This document shows positions 8,532-17,033 of a DNA stretch of 64,000 bases, piece by piece. Source of the DNA: Mycobacterium colombiense (lineage in GTDB: Bacteria > Actinomycetota > Actinomycetes > Mycobacteriales > Mycobacteriaceae); NCBI RefSeq assembly GCF_001665835.1, contig NZ_LZSX01000065.1, positions 25,949 to 89,948 of the forward strand. The letters are read 5' to 3'. Each line of letters begins with the position of its first letter. Within the stretch, counting starts at the first letter, position 1. The notes beneath the pieces are model-generated. The model was given only the letters and a program-made list of their open reading frames with translations, did no database searches and had not been told where the DNA came from. The position numbers were made by a program, and so were the translations under genes.

Positions 8532-9737
8532 TTACAACCCGGGCTGGTCGTCGATGATGCCCAGCCAGATCTGGGCGACGTCGATAGCGACCTTCTCGCT
8601 GACGAAGGCGTGCTGTGTTCCGGTGTAGATGTCGCGGAAGGCGCGCTCCAGCCGGGTGCCCTCCCGGATCGAGCTGGTCCCGGCGACCAGGTGGGCCCAT
8701 TCGGCGCAGCTGCGGGCCGTGTCGGTGGCGTAGACGGCGGCCACGCGCATCTCGGCGCGAAGCGCCGGTGTCAGGTCCTGCCCCGACGCCACCGCCGCCT
8801 CGGCGGTGGTGAACGCGTCGAGCACCAGCAGGCGAGCCGCACGCCAGGCCGCGCGGTGATGCGCCAGCCCCTTCTGGAAGGTGGGGCGGCTGGCCAGTGC
8901 CGCCATGTCACTCATCCGGAATTTCGTCGCGGCCAACTCTTGGACGTCGTCGAGCATGCTCTTGGCCACGCCCAGTGCCCACGAGGCGTGCCCGGCGGCG
9001 GTCACGGGCATCAGCCCCATCCGGGTGGCCGGCGAGGTCCCCCGGTAGGGCTGCCGCACGAAGAGTTCGAACGTGCGGCGCTCTGGCACGAACAACTCCT
9101 GAGCGCTGTAGTCGTAGGAGCCGGTCCCCTTCAACCCTTGCACGAACCAGCCGTCGTTGAAACTGATCTCCTCACGCGGAATCACGGCGACCCGCATCTC
9201 GGGGAAACCCTCACTGATCCAGCGCATCTCGCCGTTGTCCATCGGCAGGAAACCGGCCGCAACGTATTGCGCGTGACCGGTGCCCGAACCGAAGTTCCAC
9301 GCGCCGGTCACCCGGTAGCCGCCGTCGACGGCGGCGCCTTGCCCGTTGGGAAAGAACTGGCCGCCCATGGTGACCCGATTATCGTGCGCGGTAAACACTT
9401 CGGCGAAGCCCTCGTCGGGCAGGTAGGCCGCCGCGGCGAAGGACGACGGCAGGTTGGCGATTCCCACCCAGCCGAATGACCCATCCTGCCAAGCCATTTC
9501 GATCCAGGTTTCGATCATCTCGGTGAATGACGGCTCGACTCCGCCGGCCACCACCGGGTTGAACGCCGACATCAGCCCGCTGGCCCACATCGCGTCGACG
9601 ATCGCCGGGGTGAGGGTGCGGATCCGCTCGGATTCGGCGGCTTCGGCGCGCACCAGGTCCCGCATACCGCGGGCCAGCGCGATCACCCGGTCTTCGGTGT
9701 CGGCGATGGAGGTCATGAGGGTGACCGTATCAACCAC
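8532..9737 (-). CDS. Acyl-CoA dehydrogenase-fold flavoprotein (HsaA-like)
   Basis: 401 residues of the acyl-CoA dehydrogenase fold. Segments such as FSAFNPVVAGGVEPSF-like N-terminal helices (MSAFNPVVAGG), YRVTGAWNFGSGTGHAQYV in the middle beta-domain and the C-terminal helical bundle ending AFRDIYTGTQHAFVSEK resemble flavin-dependent hydroxylases of the HsaA/phenol hydroxylase type more than beta-oxidation enzymes. The catalytic Glu of true acyl-CoA dehydrogenases is not evident, so an FMNH2-dependent monooxygenase is the better guess. Start at 9737 or at the internal ATG 9716. It is divergent from the NYN-domain gene by about 50 bp. Confidence 0.85.
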   Translation of the reverse strand: MVDTVTLMTSIADTEDRVIALARGMRDLVRAEAAESERIRTLTPAIVDAMWASGLMSAFNPVVAGGVEPSFTEMIETWIEMAWQDGSFGWVGIANLPSSFAAAAYLPDEGFAEVFTAHDNRVTMGGQFFPNGQGAAVDGGYRVTGAWNFGSGTGHAQYVAAGFLPMDNGEMRWISEGFPEMRVAVIPREEISFNDGWFVQGLKGTGSYDYSAQELFVPERRTFELFVRQPYRGTSPATRMGLMPVTAAGHASWALGVAKSMLDDVQELAATKFRMSDMAALASRPTFQKGLAHHRAAWRAARLLVLDAFTTAEAAVASGQDLTPALRAEMRVAAVYATDTARSCAEWAHLVAGTSSIREGTRLERAFRDIYTGTQHAFVSEKVAIDVAQIWLGIIDDQPGL

Positions 9738-9794
9738 AGCTGGCTTCTCGAACGAAAATCAATCGGTCGCGCCGGGTCGTTTACGGTGTGGGTT

Positions 9795-10175
9795 GTGCGC
9801 TGGATCGTCGACGGCATGAATGTGATCGGATGTCGTCCCGACGGCTGGTGGAAAGACTGCGACCGTGCCATGGTCGCATTGGTGGAAAGCCTGGATCGAT
9901 GGGCATCGGGTCAAGGAGAAACGGTGACAGTGGTTTTTGAACGACCGCCGTCGACGGCCATCACGTCATCGGTGGTCGAGATTGCGCACGCGCCCAGGGC
10001 CGCCGCGAATTCGGCCGACGACGAGATCGTCCGGCTGGTCGCGGCCGACGCTGCGCCGCACGACATTCGCGTCGTGACGTCCGACCGGGCGTTGACCGAG
10101 CGAGTGCGAAGTCTCGGCGCATCGGTCCACCGGTCGGAGGGCTTCCGCGACCTCATCGATCCGCGGGACCGATGA
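9795..10175 (+). CDS. NYN (YacP-like PIN-fold) ribonuclease-type protein
   Basis: About 126 residues from GTG 9795 (another GTG at 9786 adds three residues). The start VRWIVDGMNVIG carries the first catalytic Asp of the NYN/YacP fold, NSADDEIVRLV the middle acidic pair, and VVTSDRALTERVRSLG the last conserved Asp, so the metal site looks complete. The family includes Bacillus Rae1/YacP, a ribosome-associated endonuclease. The stop overlaps the start of the next small gene as ATGA. Confidence 0.82.
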   Translation: MRWIVDGMNVIGCRPDGWWKDCDRAMVALVESLDRWASGQGETVTVVFERPPSTAITSSVVEIAHAPRAAANSADDEIVRLVAADAAPHDIRVVTSDRALTERVRSLGASVHRSEGFRDLIDPRDR

Positions 10176-10375
10176 CCACCGGTCGCCGCGGTATCCGATC
10201 CCGGCGCCCTGGCATCATCGAGACCACCTCGGACCTCCCGCTCGACGGCACGCGGATGATGTGCGTCATCCGCACCCCGGCCGCCGACATCGTCAACGAG
10301 ATGTGGCGAGGCTGCCGCGAGGTGCTGGCGGCCACGTCAGAGCGGGTGGGCCGGGCCGAACTCGAGCAGGCCTAG
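10172..10375 (+). CDS. Small hypothetical protein coupled to the NYN gene
   Basis: 67 residues, starting within an ATGA overlap with the upstream NYN gene, the usual sign of translational coupling. The sequence is basic at the N-terminus and then forms what looks like two short strands and a helix (TRMMCVIRTP, ADIVNEMWRGCREVLA). No family is recognised. It ends 20 bp before the convergent thiol peroxidase stop. Its composition is less skewed than the shadow frames around it, which supports it being real. Confidence 0.6.
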   Translation: MTTGRRGIRSRRPGIIETTSDLPLDGTRMMCVIRTPAADIVNEMWRGCREVLAATSERVGRAELEQA

Positions 10376-10394
10376 CCCGAGGCGGGCGCGGAGG

Positions 10395-10889
10395 TCAGCC
10401 CGCCGCGGCCAGCGCCGCGTCGTAGTTGGGCTCCTGAGCGATTTCGGGCACCAGCTCGGTGTAGGCGACGTTGCCGTCCGCGCCGATCACCACGATGGCC
10501 CGGGCGAGCAACCCGGCCATCGGACCATCGGTGATGGTGACCCCGTAGTCCTCACCGAAGCTGTCGCGGAACGCCGAACCGCTCTTGACGTTCTCGATGC
10601 CCTCGGCGCCACAGAATCGCGCCTGCGCGAACGGCAGGTCCTTGGAGACGTTCACCACGGTCGCCCCACCCCCGGCGGCGCGCTCGTTGAAGGTCCGCAC
10701 GCTGTTGGCGCACACCGGCGTGTCGATGGACGGAAAGATGTTGAGCACCAAGGGCTTACCGCCGAATTGCTCGCTGCTTACCGGGGCCAGGTCGCCGCCG
10801 ACCAGACTGAAGGCCGGGGCTTTGGATCCGACGGCAGGCAGCTCGCCGACAGTGTTGATCGGGTTTCCACGCAACGTTATCTGTGCCAT
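10395..10889 (-). CDS. tpx: Thiol peroxidase Tpx
   Basis: 164 residues from ATG 10889. An atypical 2-Cys peroxiredoxin that reduces peroxides with thioredoxin. The peroxidatic Cys60 is in [16 protein letters not shown] and the resolving Cys93 in ARFCGAEG. The third cysteine known in M. tuberculosis Tpx (Cys80) is Asn here ([10 protein letters not shown]), which leaves only the Cys60-Cys93 pair. An in-frame TTG two codons upstream is a less likely start. It is divergent from the GlxA-type regulator. Confidence 0.96.
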   Translation of the reverse strand: MAQITLRGNPINTVGELPAVGSKAPAFSLVGGDLAPVSSEQFGGKPLVLNIFPSIDTPVCANSVRTFNERAAGGGATVVNVSKDLPFAQARFCGAEGIENVKSGSAFRDSFGEDYGVTITDGPMAGLLARAIVVIGADGNVAYTELVPEIAQEPNYDAALAAAG

Positions 10890-10981
10890 GGGCAACAGTC
10901 TGCCAAGGCCGCCGCGGCCGCCGTGGGGCAGGTCCCATGTCCTAATCAGTGGGATACATGGCGTAGACGACAGACCCCGCC

Positions 10982-11950
10982 GTGCCCAACACTGAATCCA
11001 TGCCTCGCAAGGTGGTCATCGTCGGTTTTCCCGGCGTGCAGGCGCTCGACGTGGTGGGCCCGTATGACGTGTTCACCGGCGCATCGCTGTTGACGGGCGG
11101 CGGCTACGACGTCGCGATGGCCTCGGTCGGTGGCCAACCGGTGCAGACGGCCACCGGGCTGGCTTTCGTGGCGACCCCGTTGCCGGACCCGGGCGACCCG
11201 ATCGACACGGTCGTTCTTCCCGGCGGCGCCGGCGTTGATGCAGCCCGCTCCGACGCCGACCTGGTCGCCTGGATCAAGTCGGTCGCCACCCATGCCCGCC
11301 GGATGGTCACGGTGTGCACCGGTGCGTTTCTCGCCGCCGAGGCGGGTCTGCTGGACGGGCACCGGGTGACCACCCATTGGGCCTTCGCCGAGCGGTTGGC
11401 GAGTGAATTCCCCGCCATCGACGTCGATGCCGACCCGATCTTCGTGCGAAGCTCGGACACTCTATGGACGGCCGCGGGCGTCACCGCGGGCATCGACCTC
11501 ACGCTCGCGCTGATCGAAGACGACCACGGCACCGAGCTCGCGCAGACGGTCGCGCGCTGGCTGGTGCTGTATCTGCGCCGGCCGGGCGGCCAGACCCAGT
11601 TCGCCGCGCCGGTGTGGATGCCGCGGGCCAGACGGGACTCGATCCGCGAGGTGCAGGAGACGATCGAGGCCGAGCCGGGCCGTCCGCACAGCATCGACGA
11701 GCTGGCTCGCCGCGCCGCGATGAGCGCGCGGCACTTCACCCGGGTGTTCACCGCCGAAATCGGTGAGGCGCCCGGCCAATACGTCGAACGCATCCGCACC
11801 GAAGCCGCACGCCGGCAGTTGGAGGAGACCGACGACACCGTCGTCGCGATCGCCGCTCGGTGCGGCTTCGGCACCGCCGAAACCATGCGGCGCAATTTCC
11901 TTCGCCGCGTTGGCATTTCGCCCGACCAATACCGCAAGGCCTTCGCCTGA
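10982..11950 (+). CDS. GlxA-type AraC regulator with DJ-1/PfpI sensor domain
   Basis: 322 residues. The N-terminal two thirds is a DJ-1/PfpI (class I glutamine amidotransferase-like) domain with the nucleophile-elbow Cys in [16 protein letters not shown]. The C-terminal third is an AraC double HTH ([20 protein letters not shown], then [18 protein letters not shown]). Such regulators control nearby metabolic genes; here a free-standing DJ-1/PfpI protein follows 19 bp downstream. The start may be GTG 10982 or ATG 11000; both fit. Confidence 0.93.
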   Translation: MPNTESMPRKVVIVGFPGVQALDVVGPYDVFTGASLLTGGGYDVAMASVGGQPVQTATGLAFVATPLPDPGDPIDTVVLPGGAGVDAARSDADLVAWIKSVATHARRMVTVCTGAFLAAEAGLLDGHRVTTHWAFAERLASEFPAIDVDADPIFVRSSDTLWTAAGVTAGIDLTLALIEDDHGTELAQTVARWLVLYLRRPGGQTQFAAPVWMPRARRDSIREVQETIEAEPGRPHSIDELARRAAMSARHFTRVFTAEIGEAPGQYVERIRTEAARRQLEETDDTVVAIAARCGFGTAETMRRNFLRRVGISPDQYRKAFA

Positions 11951-11969
11951 CATCGAAAGGACGACTCTG

Positions 11970-12713
11970 ATGACCCAAATCGCCATCGTGGCCTATCCCG
12001 GATTCACCGCGCTGGACATGATCGGTCCCTACGAGGTGCTGCGCAACCTGCCGGGCGCCGAGGTGCGGTTCGTGTGGCACCAAGCCGGACCGATCACCGC
12101 CGACTCCGGGGTGCTGGTCATCGGCGCCACCCACTCGCTGGCCGAAACCCCCTCCCCCGACGTGATTCTCGTTCCCGGGGGCCCGTCGACGCCGGTTCAT
12201 GCCCGTGACGACGCGCTGCTCGACTGGCTGCGGCAGGCCCACCACAGCGCGAGCTGGACGACATCGGTGTGCTCGGGATCGGTGATTCTGGCGGCGGCCG
12301 GCCTGCTGGACGGCCGTCGGGCAACATCGCATTGGCTGACGGTTTCCGCGCTGAAGGCATTCGGCGCGGTGCCCGTGACCGACGAACGGATCGTGCACTC
12401 CGATGACATCGTCACCAGTGCGGGCGTGTCCGCCGGGCTCGACCTCGCGCTGTGGCTGGCCGGCCAGATCGCCGGCGAATCCCGCGCGAAGGCAATCCAG
12501 CTCGCGCTCGAATACGACCCGCAGCCGCCGTTCGACTCGGGTCACATGTCGAAGGCGTCGGCGACCACGAAAGCCGCCGCGACGGCGTTGCTGTCCCGCG
12601 ACAGCGTGAAGCCCGCCAACGTGAAAGCCGCGACCTTGCTCGCCTGGGAGCAGGCGCTGGGCAAGGTCCGGTCGCGGCGCCGGAGGCGCGCAGTCGCTTC
12701 CGGCACGGCGTAG
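11970..12713 (+). CDS. DJ-1/PfpI family protein (isonitrile-hydratase-like)
   Basis: 247 residues from ATG 11970, preceded by GAAAGGA. The domain starts IAIVAYPGFTALDMIGPYEVL and has the nucleophile Cys in TTSVCSGSVILAAAGLL, matching the group that includes Pseudomonas isonitrile hydratase. A C-terminal extension of about 60 residues after residue 190 is helical and ends with a basic tail. It directly follows a regulator with a homologous sensor domain, so the pair may recognise the same or related small molecules. A hairpin follows the stop. Confidence 0.9.
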   Translation: MTQIAIVAYPGFTALDMIGPYEVLRNLPGAEVRFVWHQAGPITADSGVLVIGATHSLAETPSPDVILVPGGPSTPVHARDDALLDWLRQAHHSASWTTSVCSGSVILAAAGLLDGRRATSHWLTVSALKAFGAVPVTDERIVHSDDIVTSAGVSAGLDLALWLAGQIAGESRAKAIQLALEYDPQPPFDSGHMSKASATTKAAATALLSRDSVKPANVKAATLLAWEQALGKVRSRRRRRAVASGTA

Positions 12714-12740
12714 GTGAGTCAGACGAACGCTAGCGCCGGT

Positions 12741-12767
12741 GATAGCGCTTCGCGCGCAAGCACTATC
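12741..12767. terminator. Hairpin between convergent genes
   Basis: Arms GATAGCGCTT and AAGCACTATC (one mismatch) around a CGCGCGC loop, in the 65-bp gap between the convergent DJ-1 and NTF2 genes. It probably terminates both transcripts. Confidence 0.55.
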
Positions 12768-12778
12768 GCTCTCTGACG

Positions 12779-13255
12779 CTAGGCGCCGGGCTGCAGGATG
12801 TCGGTCGTGGCGAGCTGGCCGCCTGCTTGCATCCACGCCGCAACGACGCCGGGAGCGTCCCGGTCGGGGTTGTAGATGTCTTCCTCGCTGGAGAACAGCC
12901 CGTCGCCGGCGTACACCAGCCGGGTCCAGTTCGGAAACCAAAACGGTTGACCGTTCGGATCGGTCGGGTGATCCAGCAGGTTCTTGATCATGACGACGAC
13001 GGCGTCGTTGTCCTCGTCGTGAGCGACCCAGTCATTGGGAAAACGCATGTGCGGGAACGGCGCCATCACCGCGACGATCCAGTCGCGGACCGCCTCGCGC
13101 CCGTGAAAGACGCCGTAGTGGTGCTCGGTGTAGACGACGTCCTCGGTGAAGAGGTCCGCAAACGGGCGCCAGTCGCCCGAAGCGCTGCACCCTTCGACGA
13201 CTTTGGTGTAGTTATCGACGGCTTCGTCGATTTCTGCCCTGCTGAATTTGCCCAT
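12779..13255 (-). CDS. NTF2-like / SnoaL-like fold protein
   Basis: 158 residues of the nuclear transport factor 2-like superfamily: an N-terminal helix pair (AVDNYTKVVEGCSASGDW), LFTEDVVYTEHHYGVFHGREAVRDWI as the cone-shaped pocket strand-helix, and aromatic-rich C-terminal strands (FWFPNWTRLVYAG). Family members include steroid isomerases, SnoaL cyclases and dehydratases, and many are substrate-binding only. It is divergent from an SDR gene with a KstR-like box in the 57-bp gap, so a steroid-related role for the pair is a plausible inference. Confidence 0.85.
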   Translation of the reverse strand: MGKFSRAEIDEAVDNYTKVVEGCSASGDWRPFADLFTEDVVYTEHHYGVFHGREAVRDWIVAVMAPFPHMRFPNDWVAHDEDNDAVVVMIKNLLDHPTDPNGQPFWFPNWTRLVYAGDGLFSSEEDIYNPDRDAPGVVAAWMQAGGQLATTDILQPGA

Positions 13256-13265
13256 GCGGACACAC

Positions 13266-13279
13266 TAGAACGTGTTCCG
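13266..13279. promoter_or_regulatory. KstR-like box between NTF2 and SDR genes
   Basis: TAGAACGTGTTCCG fits the KstR consensus TNNAACNNGTTNNA at every defined base except the last (G for A). It is centred in the divergent promoter gap between the NTF2 gene (start 13255) and the SDR gene (start 13313). Confidence 0.5.
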
Positions 13280-13312
13280 GTTTTGGGTCGCTCGTATGAA
13301 TGGGGATATCGG

Positions 13313-14083
13313 ATGAACGTGATGGACTTGTTCGGCCTGCGAGGCAAGAGGGCGTTGGTCACCGGGGCGTCCAGCGGCATCGGCAGGAAAGTCGCCCAGG
13401 CCTACCTGCAGGCCGGCGCCGACGTCGCCATCGCGGCGCGGAATGTTGAGGCGCTGGAACGCATCGCAGGCGAGCTGGCGGCGGACGGTGACGGCAAGGT
13501 GGTGCCGATCCGATGCGACGTGACCCGGCCCGACCAGGTGACCGGCATGGTGGACCGGACGATCGCGGAGCTGGGCGGCATCGACATCGCGGTCTGCAAC
13601 GCCGGCATCATCGACGTCGTCCCGATGCTCGACATGTCGCCCGAAGAATTCCAGCGCATCCAGGACACCAACGTCACCGGTGTCTTCCTGACCGCGCAGG
13701 CGGCGGCCCGGGCCATGGTGACCCAGGGGCGCGGCGGCGTCATCATCACCACCGCCTCGATGTCGGGCAGCATCATCAACGTCCCACAACAGGTCGGCCA
13801 CTACTGCGCCTCCAAGGCGGCCGTCATCCACCTGACCAAGGCCATGGCGGTCGAATTCGCGCCGCACAACATTCGGGTCAACAGCGTCAGCCCCGGCTAC
13901 ATCCTCACCGAACTCGTCGAGCCGTTGACGGAGTACCACCGCCAGTGGGAGCCGAAAATCCCGCTCGGGCGCATCGGCCGCCCCGAAGAGCTCACCGGCC
14001 TCTACGTCTATCTGGCCAGCGAGGCTTCCAGCTACATGACCGGTTCGGACGTCGTGATCGACGGCGGATATACCTGTCCCTAG
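13313..14083 (+). CDS. SDR-family oxidoreductase
   Basis: 256 residues from ATG 13313. A classical short-chain dehydrogenase: cofactor motif TGASSGIG near residue 18, NAG in AVCNAGIIDV, catalytic Ser in TTASMSG, YCASKAA with Tyr and Lys, and VNSVSPGYILTEL after it. The C-terminus SDVVIDGGYTCP is standard for 3-oxoacyl-reductase-like SDRs. The Arg in the AARN turn after beta-2 suggests NADPH preference. It is divergent from the NTF2-like gene and shares the KstR-like box with it. Confidence 0.93.
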   Translation: MNVMDLFGLRGKRALVTGASSGIGRKVAQAYLQAGADVAIAARNVEALERIAGELAADGDGKVVPIRCDVTRPDQVTGMVDRTIAELGGIDIAVCNAGIIDVVPMLDMSPEEFQRIQDTNVTGVFLTAQAAARAMVTQGRGGVIITTASMSGSIINVPQQVGHYCASKAAVIHLTKAMAVEFAPHNIRVNSVSPGYILTELVEPLTEYHRQWEPKIPLGRIGRPEELTGLYVYLASEASSYMTGSDVVIDGGYTCP

Positions 14084-14095
14084 CCCGGTCGGCTA

Positions 14096-14809
14096 TCACT
14101 CCAGCTCGCCGGATATCCCGCGTTCGAGGTTCGCCTGTGTCGCCGACGGCAGCACCAGCAGGCCGTCGAGTTCGTTGCGGGCCACGTCATAGGCGCGCTG
14201 GCGTTCGTGCGGCGCCGCCGCGGGGTCGGCCGCGACCCGTAACAGGCTCTGCGCCCGCGCAATTCGCTGCTGATCCGCCCGGGAGAAATCGTTGCGGCGC
14301 CGGCGGATCGCTTCGGCCTCGGCGGCGTTGAACGCGGTGACGTAGTCCTCGACGGCGGCCATGTATCGCGCGGCGCCGTCGCGGTCGTCGAGCAGATCCT
14401 CGGCCTTGACGGGGCGCAGGAAGTCGGCCCGCAGCTTGGCTTTGTGGAACGCGATCGTGTTTGCGTCGCGCATGTCGGTCATCATGGGGAAGTCCAGCAG
14501 CTTGGCGACGTCGAGTTCGTACTCGAGCCAGCGCGCGTCCGTGCGGCCGTGCTCGTCGAGAACGCGGCGGATCGAGCGCCACTGGGCCGCCTGATTCATG
14601 CCGGCCCCATCCGCCGCGGGCGTCTCGGGTAGTGGTGTCCGGTCGATTTGCCGCGACCGCTCGTCGGTGCGCCGGCGGTAGGCGCCGAATGCGCGCACCG
14701 CGGCGACGATCGCGCCCGTCAGCGGCAGGATCAAGATCAACAACTCCGCCAACCGGAATATCACGCCCACCTGGCCAGGATGCCACCCCGGCGGCCGGGG
14801 TTCGGTCAA
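14096..14809 (-). CDS. Hypothetical protein with one N-terminal TM segment
   Basis: About 237 residues if the TTG at 14809 is the start; this codon overlaps the TGA of the upstream hydrolase remnant as TTGA. GTG codons a few residues in are alternatives. One hydrophobic segment (VIFRLAELLILILPLTGAIV) is followed by a long charged, helical cytoplasmic region rich in Arg, Asp and Ala (YMAAVEDYVTAFNAAEAEAI, FSRADQQRIARAQSLLRVAA), probably coiled coil. It resembles unnamed mycobacterial membrane-anchored proteins. No function can be given. Confidence 0.75.
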   Translation of the reverse strand: MTEPRPPGWHPGQVGVIFRLAELLILILPLTGAIVAAVRAFGAYRRRTDERSRQIDRTPLPETPAADGAGMNQAAQWRSIRRVLDEHGRTDARWLEYELDVAKLLDFPMMTDMRDANTIAFHKAKLRADFLRPVKAEDLLDDRDGAARYMAAVEDYVTAFNAAEAEAIRRRRNDFSRADQQRIARAQSLLRVAADPAAAPHERQRAYDVARNELDGLLVLPSATQANLERGISGELE

Positions 14810-14979
14810 CTCTGCGGGCGCACTCCGAGCACATCGCGAAACAATGCCTGCCGCAACGCGAGTTCACGCGGATCGCTCCACAGGTGAAACCCGAGGCGGT
14901 TCATGACGTAGGCGAACCCGATGCCGGTGTCCGGGTCGGCGCAGCCGAAGGATCCCCGGACCCCCCGGTGCCGAAGGTT
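14806..14979 (-). pseudogene. 3' remnant of a beta-lactamase-fold serine hydrolase
   Basis: A stretch of about 57 codons without a start, read from 14979 to the TGA at 14806-14808. It encodes GVRGSFGCADPDTGIGFAYV, then MNRLGFHLWSDPRELALRQA and a VLGVRPQS end. This is the characteristic C-terminus of the LipL/EstB class-C beta-lactamase-like esterases, in which the first block is normally HxGxGG and here reads FGHRGVRG. The upstream part, including the SxxK serine, is gone: the fatty-acyl-AMP ligase stop codon lies at the same point in another frame. This looks like a deletion remnant. Confidence 0.72.
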
Positions 14980-16825
14980 AGCGGGCGCCCAGGCTGCCGT
15001 CGAGGTACTCCGCCCGGCAGGCCCTGCGGGCCAGCTTGCCGCTGGTGGTGCGTGGGATGGCGCCGGCCGGCAGGAGACGCACGTCCGAGACGGTCAGACC
15101 GTGCCGCTGCGCGACTGCCGCGCTGATCGCCTCGATCGCCGGCTGCGGATCCTGACGGCTGGTGCCCGCGGCGCGTTCGGCGATCACGACGAGCCGTGCG
15201 GCATCCGGGTCATCGCCGTGCGGCACGGAAAACGCCGTCACGTATCCGCGCCGGACGATTTCCGACGCCTCGGCGACGGTGGCCTCGATGTGTTGCGGAT
15301 AGTGGTTGCGGCCGTCGATCGTCACCAGGTCCGCGATCCGGCCGGTCACGTACAGCTCACCGTCCAGGTACACGCCCAAGTCGCCGGTGCGCAGCCACGA
15401 GCGGTCCGGATCGGCGCCGCCGGCGTGGCTGCCCTCGGCGAGCCGGGATCGCAGCTCGGCACCGAACGCCCGCCGCGTCTCGTCCGGCAGCCCCCAATAG
15501 CCGCGACCGACGTTGTTGCCTTGCAGCCAGATTTCGCCCACCCCGCCGTCCGGCAATTCGGATCCGGTGGCGGGGTCGACGATGACGGCCCATTCGCTGT
15601 GCGCGACCTGGCCGCACGACACCTGCGCGACGGCGTTGGGATCATCCGCGTCGACGCGCACCGCGTGTCCGGCGCCCAGCCGTTCTGAGTCGAAGTACAC
15701 CGCCGTCGCCTCGGCGTCGGGGGCGATGGTGGCGACGAACAACGTCCCCTCGGCGATGCCGTAGGAGGGCTTGAACGCGGTCCGCGGCAACCCGTACGGC
15801 GCGAACGCCTTGTTGAAGGTCCTGATCGCATCGATGCTGACGGGTTCGGAGCCGATGATCATCACGACGTTGCGCAGGTCGATGTCCGCACCGCTGCCCG
15901 GCAGGCCGCGCTGCGCGGCCCACTCGTAGGCGAAGTTCGGTGCGGCGGTGACGACGTTGCCCTGCCGCGACCCGTCGGACAGGGCCTGGATCCATCGCTG
16001 GGGCCGGCGGACGAACGCGGTGGGAGACATCAGCGTGGAGTGGCCGCCGTAGACAGCCGGGAAGCCGATCATCGACAAACCCATGTCGTGGTAGAGCGGT
16101 AACCAACTGACGCCGTGGGTGTTTCGGTCCAGCAGGTCGATCGACAGGATCATCTGCACCAGGTTGGTGCCCACCGCGCGGTGGGTGATCTCGACGCCGA
16201 TCGGCGGCCGGGTAGAACCCGACGTGTACTGCAGGTGTGAGACGTCGTCCATGCCGAGCTCGGTGGGCTCGAACGACTCCCCTGCCGAATCCGGTATCTG
16301 GTCGATGGCGATCACCCGCGGCCGCCGCAGATGCGGGTGACCTGCCAGGAACTTCTCCACCGCCTCTAGGGCGGGCGTCGTCGTGAGTACGACGGTCGGC
16401 GCGGAATCGCGCAGCGCGGTCTCAAGCCGTTCGGAGTGCCCGGGCAGTTCCGGGGCGAACAACGGCACCGCGATGGTTCCGGCCTTGACCGCCGCGTAGA
16501 AGCCGGCGACGTAGTCGATGCCCTGTGGCGCGAGGACCGCAACGCGCTCACCGTGACTGGTCACTTGCTGGATGCGCGCGCCGATGGCCTCCAGCCGGAC
16601 GCCGAACCGGCTCCACGTCACCTCTTCGGCGTCCCCGTCGGCCGAATGGCTGTAGTCGAGGTAGCGATACGCCACGGTGTCACCGACGTTCGCGATGTTG
16701 CGGTCGATGAGCGAGATCAGGTTGACCCCGGGCGGCAGCACGACCCGGCCGGCCGCATCCAGGCAGTCCTCGATCCGAAGTAGGCCATCGACACCTGGGC
16801 CGACCTGCCGGGAACCGCGATCCAT
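14978..16825 (-). CDS. Fatty-acyl-AMP ligase (FadD/FAAL type)
   Basis: 615 residues. Adenylate-forming signatures are HLQYTSGSTRPPIGVEITH (P-loop-like motif), WLPLYHDMGLSMIGF, FKPSYGIAEGT, LRTGDLGVYLDGELYVTGR and the C-terminal TTSGKLARRACR with the catalytic Lys. The overall form is that of the long-chain fatty-acyl-AMP ligases that load acyl groups onto polyketide synthases in mycobacteria. No polyketide synthase or acyl carrier gene lies within the window, so its partner is distant. The gene ends exactly at the breakpoint of a hydrolase remnant. Confidence 0.9.
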   Translation of the reverse strand: MDRGSRQVGPGVDGLLRIEDCLDAAGRVVLPPGVNLISLIDRNIANVGDTVAYRYLDYSHSADGDAEEVTWSRFGVRLEAIGARIQQVTSHGERVAVLAPQGIDYVAGFYAAVKAGTIAVPLFAPELPGHSERLETALRDSAPTVVLTTTPALEAVEKFLAGHPHLRRPRVIAIDQIPDSAGESFEPTELGMDDVSHLQYTSGSTRPPIGVEITHRAVGTNLVQMILSIDLLDRNTHGVSWLPLYHDMGLSMIGFPAVYGGHSTLMSPTAFVRRPQRWIQALSDGSRQGNVVTAAPNFAYEWAAQRGLPGSGADIDLRNVVMIIGSEPVSIDAIRTFNKAFAPYGLPRTAFKPSYGIAEGTLFVATIAPDAEATAVYFDSERLGAGHAVRVDADDPNAVAQVSCGQVAHSEWAVIVDPATGSELPDGGVGEIWLQGNNVGRGYWGLPDETRRAFGAELRSRLAEGSHAGGADPDRSWLRTGDLGVYLDGELYVTGRIADLVTIDGRNHYPQHIEATVAEASEIVRRGYVTAFSVPHGDDPDAARLVVIAERAAGTSRQDPQPAIEAISAAVAQRHGLTVSDVRLLPAGAIPRTTSGKLARRACRAEYLDGSLGAR

Positions 16826-17033
16826 AGCTGCAGTCTAGGCAAGCCGTTGCGACGGTCCCCGTGCGGTGAATCGGCAAACATCAAGAGCGGCGGGCGCATT
16901 CGCCGTTTCCGGCACACGTTCGATCACCGGGCCGACAGCGGCGATCCACCCGACCCGGCCGACGCCCGGCGTGAGCGGTAGCCTACGGCGAGCGGCGTCC
17001 AGGGCCGTCCGTCTGCTACCACCAGGAGTTGTC

